Of a stretch of DNA of 64,000 nt, positions 59,479 to 64,000 are shown piece after piece. This DNA is from Pseudorasbora parva (taxonomy: Eukaryota > Chordata > Actinopteri > Cypriniformes > Gobionidae), in assembly GCF_024679245.1 (NCBI RefSeq), contig NC_090184.1, positions 12,909,233 to 12,973,232 on the forward strand, written 5' to 3'. The notes beneath the pieces are model-generated. The model ran no database searches, was not told where the DNA came from, and saw only the letters and a program-made list of their open reading frames with translations. Positions within the stretch are counted from its first letter, which is position 1. Each line of letters starts with the position of its first letter. Both the position numbers and the translations under genes were made by a program.

Positions 59479-60960
59479 ATGGCGAGTGAAAGCAGCAATT
59501 TCAGAAAGTGTGTTCCTCCCTGCCCACGCTACATCACGGGCGGGGACACACATCTTCTCTGTGTTGCATGCTTGGGAGCGCAGCATGCCCAGGCAGCCCT
59601 CGAGGGGGCTGCTTGCGAGCACTGTGAGCGTATGCCACTGAGAACGCTGCGCTCCCGCCGGGCACTCTTCGAGGAGGGTGCCTCGGCTCGTGTTCCCCGC
59701 GGCTCTGGTCCCGCTGCCGCCGAGGCGGAGCGAAGGCTGCAGTCGTGGGGATCACAATTGGATGTTGCAGAGGGGTTAGAGACGGGCGCTGCCTTATCTC
59801 TGCCCTCACCTGCTCCATCCAGCGGCTCTTCTCGGGGCATGGAAGCACGCATGGCGGTTTCTTCCCCCCCGAGAGAGCCGCCGGTACTTCATCTGTCCAG
59901 CTCTGAGGAGGTGGACGTTGAAAGTATCGATACTGAAGATTCGCCACTTCAGTCCCCTGCTAGTGAGGAGCTAGTTGAGGTTTTGACGCGAGCAGTGGCC
60001 AGATTAAACATCGACTGGCCCACTGAAAGATCTGAGGCAGGAAGAAAACGTCATAGTAAGCTAGACGAACGCTTCCTGCCGTCTCGCGCTTCAGAACCTC
60101 AGCGACGGGGCCTGCCGTTCTTCCACGATTTGCACACCGAGGTGGCAAGATCGTGGAGGAGACCGGCTTCATATCGTGTCTTCAGCCCGCAGACTTCGGT
60201 CTATAGCAACATTTGCGGGCTGAGACAGTATGGTTATGGGGCGATGCCAAAGGTTGAAGAGACGCTTGCGAGCCATCTCTCGCCTTCCTCGGCATCGTCC
60301 CTGAAGGCCCCGACTTTACCCACCAGACCTCTAAAAACAACGTCGGCGATGGTGGGTAAAGCGTACTCGGCGGCGGGTCAAGCGGCTGCATGCCTGCACA
60401 CGATGGCTATCGTGCAGGCATACCAGGCTGACCTGCTAAGGGATTTGGACGGTAGTGATGCTGTGGGGGGAGATATTATCGCTGAACTTAGATCATCAGC
60501 CGATCTAGCTCTCCGGGCCACCAAGGAGACGGCCAGATGTGTTGGCCGCTCCATGGCAGCATTGGTGGCTACGGAGAGGCATTTATGGTTAAACCCCACA
60601 GACATCAAGGAGAGGGAGAAAGCCTTTCTGCTTGATGCGCCGCTTTCTCCTGGAGGCCTCTTCGGTGACGCAGTTCACACTGTCACCGAGAGGTTCCAGG
60701 AGTCGAAAAAGCAAGCTGCGGCGCTCAAGCAGTTCCTCCCTCTCCGGGTCCAGGTCCCTGGGGCTGCTGCTGATACCACCAAGCAGCCCAGGCCGAGTAC
60801 GAGCTCCTCATACAGGGCTCAACAGAAACAGAGCGTCGCTGCCCGAGCTCCCCCTCAGCGTGGGGACGAGGGGCGGCGCTCTCAGACGAGGCCTTCGAGG
60901 GGCAGGGCTGATCTGCGGACAGTCCTGATCGCCAAGAAGGCCTCGTCGAAGCGTTCCTGA
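59479..60960 (+). CDS. DIRS gag-like ORF1, 493 aa
   Basis: Open from ATG to TGA. The N-terminus has a Cys/His-containing segment (RKCVPPCPRYITGGDTH, then LLCVACLGAQHAQAALEGAA and CEHCERM) that may bind zinc; such a motif is common in fish DIRS ORF1 products. The middle is Ser/Pro/Glu-rich (SSSEEVDVESIDTEDS). A long helical region follows (MVGKAYSAAGQAAACLHTMA; ADLALRATKETARCVGRSMA). The C-terminus is basic and Arg/Gln-rich (PQRGDEGRRSQTRPSRGRAD), suited to RNA binding. Likely role: the particle or nucleic-acid-binding protein of the element. The ORF has no disruption. Confidence 0.82.
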   Translation: MASESSNFRKCVPPCPRYITGGDTHLLCVACLGAQHAQAALEGAACEHCERMPLRTLRSRRALFEEGASARVPRGSGPAAAEAERRLQSWGSQLDVAEGLETGAALSLPSPAPSSGSSRGMEARMAVSSPPREPPVLHLSSSEEVDVESIDTEDSPLQSPASEELVEVLTRAVARLNIDWPTERSEAGRKRHSKLDERFLPSRASEPQRRGLPFFHDLHTEVARSWRRPASYRVFSPQTSVYSNICGLRQYGYGAMPKVEETLASHLSPSSASSLKAPTLPTRPLKTTSAMVGKAYSAAGQAAACLHTMAIVQAYQADLLRDLDGSDAVGGDIIAELRSSADLALRATKETARCVGRSMAALVATERHLWLNPTDIKEREKAFLLDAPLSPGGLFGDAVHTVTERFQESKKQAAALKQFLPLRVQVPGAAADTTKQPRPSTSSSYRAQQKQSVAARAPPQRGDEGRRSQTRPSRGRADLRTVLIAKKASSKRS

Positions 60961-63118
60961 CGCCAGAAGCGTCAGGACGCTGAGGGTGGTTCCCCCTGTA
61001 GGGAAACGGTGCTTACCCCTGCCTACGGTACCCGTTTCCCTACGGCACCCTCGGGGGGCCGCGCTGCCAACCCCGCCGCAACGCCGGGGCGCAGTCGGTC
61101 TCCGCGGGCCACCCGAGGGTGGTCCGCACCCCCTTCGGGGGGTCCCCGAGCAGTCAAGTCAGTTGTTCCCTGCCGGTCCGCCGCTTCAGGGCACTGCGCT
61201 TGTTGCTCAAAATACACCAGAGGCCAGCCTCGAGAGGCTGGTTCCCTTAGTAGATTTTCTAGACGAGTGGAAACGTCTATCAAATATATCTCGTTGGGTC
61301 CTGCAGATAATAGAAAAGGGGTACGCCATTCAATTCAGAAGTCGGCCACCTCCTTTCTGCGGTGTCCTACCTACAGAGGTGGGCCCGGAGCAGGCTCTGG
61401 TAATGGCACAGGAAGTAGAGACACTCCTGCAAAAAGGGGCTATAGAGAGGGTTCCCCCTCCCAGCAGGGAGTCTGGCTTTTACAGCCGTTACTTCATCGT
61501 GCCGAAGAAGGATGGGGGCTTACGCCCGATATTAGATCTGCGGCTATTGAATCGCTCGGTGGCCAAGCTCAAATTCAAGATGCTTACACTCAGACAGATT
61601 GTAGCGCAGGTCAAATCGGAGGATTGGTTTGTCACCATAGACCTCAAAGATGCGTATTTTCATGTCTCCATCCTTCCACATCACAGGAAGTTCCTGAGGT
61701 TTGCCTTCGGGGGAGAGGCATACCAATATCGGGTACTTCCCTTCGGTCTAGCACTGTCACCCCGCACGTTCACCAAGTGTGTGGATGCAGCTCTGGCGCC
61801 GCTGCGTCTACAGGGCATCCGCATACTGAACTATATCGATGACTGGCTGATTCTAGCGAATACAGAGCAGATGGCGGTTCAGCATCGAGATGCTGTTCTC
61901 GCCCATATGTCGAGGCTGGGGTTGAGGCTGAACGCCAAGAAGAGTGTGCTTTCTCCGGCTCAGAGAACCACTTTTCTAGGTGTGAACTGGGACTCGTTAA
62001 TTATGCGGGCGCAATTATCGCCAACACGCATAGCATCGATCCTGGCAGCCGCCAAAGAACAGAAGCTAGGCCGAGCCGTCACTGTGAAACAGTTCCAGAA
62101 ACTGTTAGGTCTCATGGCAGCAGCGTCCAACGTGATACCTTTTGGCCTACTGTACATGAGGCCACTGCAGTGGTGGCTCAAGACAAAAGGGTTCTCCCCG
62201 AGGGGAAATCCGCTCCGCACGATCAAAGTCACGCGGCGATGCCTACGTGCTCTGGTCATGTGGAAAAACCCGGGGTTTTTATCTCAGGGTCCCGTGTTGG
62301 GGGCTCATGTTCGTCGCGTAACGCTAACGACAGACGCCTCTCTCACGGGCTGGGGGGCGACCATGAGTGGTCGCTCGTCCCAGGGTCTATGGCAGGAGCA
62401 TCAGCGGCACTGGCACATAAATCGGCTAGAGATGCTCGCAGTGTTTCTTGCATTGAAACAGTTCCTGCCCAACCTCAGGGGCCACCATGTACTAGTCAGA
62501 ACAGACAACACGTCCGTGGTGGCCTATATAAACCACCAGGGGGGTCTGAAGTCTCGTCCGTTGGACAAATTGGCACATCGGATCCTCCTGTGGGCCCAAG
62601 GGAAATTGCTGTCAATCAGGGCAGTATATATCCCGGGGGCCCTGAATCAGGAAGCAGACAGCCTGTCGAGACAGGGGCCGAGGCCCGGGGAATGGAGACT
62701 CCACCCAGAGGTGGTGGAGCTCCTCTGGAAGGTTTATGGGAAGGCAGAGATAGACCTGTTCGCTTCGGCGGAGAATTCTCACTGCCCGCAGTGGTTTTCT
62801 CTGACCCATCCGGCCCCGCTGGGGCTGGATGCCATGGTACAGGAGTGGCCGAGGCTGCCTCTGTACGCCTTCCCCCCGATTGTCCTGCTTCCAGGAGTTC
62901 TGGAGAGGGTACGCCGGGACGGGGCCCAGGTACTTCTAGTGGCTCCGAACTGGCCGACCCGAGTATGGTTTTCGGACCTGATATCTCTCCTGGAAGGCTC
63001 TCCGATGGAGATTCCGACCAGGAGGGATCTACTCTCTCAGGCGGGCGGGAGATTCCTGCACCCACGCCCAGAGATGTGGAAACTGTGGGCCTGGCCTCTG
63101 AGGGGGCTAGGCTCATAG
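60927..63118 (+). CDS. DIRS RT-RNase H (plus Dam-like) ORF2
   Basis: The frame is open from about 60927, in +1 relative to ORF1, whose last 34 nt it overlaps. No early ATG is obvious; the raw ORF begins at a GTG (60986), so expression may need frameshifting or reinitiation. Domains: RT about 61400-62000 with GGLRPILDLRLLNRSVAKLK, DWFVTIDLKDAYFHVSI (first Asp), LPFGLALSPRTFTK, and the catalytic YIDD at 61832-61843; RNase H about 62320-62690 with TTDASLTGWGA, RLEMLAVFLAL (Glu), RTDNTSVVAYINHQGG and EADSLSR; then IDLFASAENSHCPQWFS and LYAFPPIVLL, matching the methyltransferase-like (Dam) region described for DIRS elements. All RT and RNase H acidic residues appear intact. It copies element RNA to circular DNA. 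Confidence 0.85.
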
Positions 63119-63951
63119 AGGAAGGTCTCTCGGCCGAGGTCGTAGAGACCATCCTACACTCCAGAGCTCCGTCCACAAGGAAGCTGTACGCTTTGAAATG
63201 GAGACTTTTCTCAGCATGGTGCAGAGAACGCCAGTGGGACCCAGTTAACTGCCCGGTTGGTACAGTGCTGGAGTTCTTGCAGGCAAGGTTCTCGGCAGGG
63301 TTGACCCCCTCCACACTTAAGGTGTACGTGGCGGCCTTGGGTGCCTTCCACGTCCCTTGCAGTGGAGTGTCTTTGGGAAGACACCCTCTAATTACACGCT
63401 TCCTTCGTGGCACATTAAGGTTGAGGCCAGTTATGCACTCGAGGGTCCCGGCATGGGACTTGGCCATTGTTCTGAGGGGCTTGTCCGGACCTCTGTTCGA
63501 ACCTCTGGAGGAGGTTTCGGATAAGTTCCTCACCCTAAAAACCATCTTCCTTTTGGCCATCTCACCTCTTAAAAGGATAGGAGATATTCAGTCTCTGTCG
63601 GTAGAGCCCTCATGTCTAGAGTTTGCGCCGGGGATGGTGAAAGCATTTCTACATCCCAGGCCGGGTTATGTCCCCAAGGTTCCTACGAGCCCACGGGAAC
63701 CCATCACTCTACAAGCCTTCTGTCCTCCTCCATTTATGACGTCAGACCAGGAAAGATTAAATCTGCTGTGTCCTGTGAGGGCACTGGATACTTATGTCCA
63801 CAGAGCTGCCCTGTGGAGAAAAACTGAACAATTGTTTGTTTGCTTTGGACCCCCTAAGAAGGGGGCCCCAGTATCCAAGCAGAGGATGAGCAAGTGGGTG
63901 GTCGAGGCTGTAAGACTGAAAAAACTAGTATATGCCGAAATGTCTGAATGA
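63055..63951 (+). pseudogene. DIRS tyrosine recombinase, C-terminally truncated
   Basis: Third frame, continuing open from far upstream (the frame is open from 62170 but only this part is recombinase-like). The N-terminal core-binding domain starts about EEGLSAEVVETILHSRAPST with RKLYALKWRLFSAWCRERQW and TPSTLKVYVAALGAFHV. The catalytic domain contains FLLAISPLKRIGDIQSLSVE, where the Arg of KRIGD is the first catalytic residue, and LLCPVRALDTYVHRAALWRK. It reaches SKQRMSKWVVEAVRL and then leaves the family pattern (KKLVYAEMSE, stop). The H-x-x-R box and the nucleophilic Tyr are therefore missing, and this copy's recombinase should be inactive. Confidence 0.8.
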
Positions 63952-64000
63952 AGAACAAAGACTCTCTGAGAAAATAAGGAAATTAACATCTGAACTGTCC

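Larger units (their letters stand above)
59163..64000 (+). mobile_element. DIRS-type tyrosine-recombinase retrotransposon
   Basis: Order of modules: left terminal region, gag-like ORF (59479-60960), RT plus RNase H plus a Dam-like domain (60986-63118), then a tyrosine recombinase (about 63055-63951) overlapping in another frame. This order and the recombinase in place of a DDE integrase define DIRS elements. GC content and codon use differ sharply from the AT-rich flank. The element runs to, or is broken near, the right edge. Its long open frames indicate a recent insertion. Confidence 0.88.

Noticed and set aside
59529..59947. Minus-strand ORFs of 107 and 137 aa opposite DIRS ORF1
   Set aside because: Antisense shadows in GC-rich coding DNA.
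61009..61842. 277-aa plus-strand ORF within the RT region
   Set aside because: Out-of-frame shadow; the RT motifs are in the other frame (60927-63118).
62616..63560. 314-aa minus-strand ORF
   Set aside because: Antisense of the DIRS RNase H and recombinase region in GC-rich DNA, where stop codons are rare.

Overview
This window is nuclear DNA of a teleost fish, most likely a cyprinid (carp, goldfish or Danio-like). The signs are vertebrate split genes with canonical splice sites, long AT-rich introns full of (TA)n, (CA)n and (TG)n microsatellites, and a fish-type mix of mobile DNA: Tc1-like, hAT, CACTA/EnSpm, IS630-like, TTAA-flanked MITEs, L2- and RTE-like LINEs and a DIRS element. Nothing bacterial, viral or organellar was seen, and no tRNA, rRNA or CRISPR was recognised. 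Species assignment is an inference.

Host genes. (1) adam9 lies on the minus strand. Exons 1-4 are at 34634-34715, 31463-31560, 22370-22428 and 8111-8189. They encode the signal peptide and the start of the prodomain, and the gene continues off the left edge. (2) A nudt18 gene lies on the plus strand with coding exons 36415-36573, 38001-38214 and 39745-40370 (332 aa). (3) A second, diverged nudt18 gene lies downstream in the same orientation: 48108-48251, 57551-57764 and 57858-58474 (324 aa). Both Nudix boxes are intact. adam9 and the first nudt18 are head to head, with start codons about 1.7 kb apart.

Layout. 1-34,633 is adam9 introns, packed with LINE remnants, a Tc1-like element (1161-2606), many MITEs with TTAA at both ends, a 2.8-kb hAT element with a perfect 8-bp target duplication (13215-16020), a probable solo LTR (19439-19809) and an RTE-like LINE split by a hAT element (24300-27915). 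34,716-36,393 is the shared upstream region. 36-40 kb is the first nudt18. 40.6-48 kb is intergenic, with Tc1 remnants and an IS630-like element (42988-46703) split by an L2-like LINE. 48.1-58.5 kb is the second nudt18. Its 9.3-kb first intron holds an apparently complete CACTA/EnSpm element (48598-54194: 13-bp terminal inverted repeats, 3-bp AGA target duplication, two divergent gene modules) inserted in an older repeat. 59.16 kb to the end is a DIRS-type tyrosine-recombinase retroelement with long open gag-like and RT/RNase H frames but a recombinase that breaks off near 63.92 kb.

The host genes are ordinary: a membrane metalloprotease-disintegrin and two oxidised-nucleotide hydrolases. The less ordinary content is the nested mobile DNA, above all the CACTA element and the DIRS element, and the retained tandem pair of nudt18 genes.
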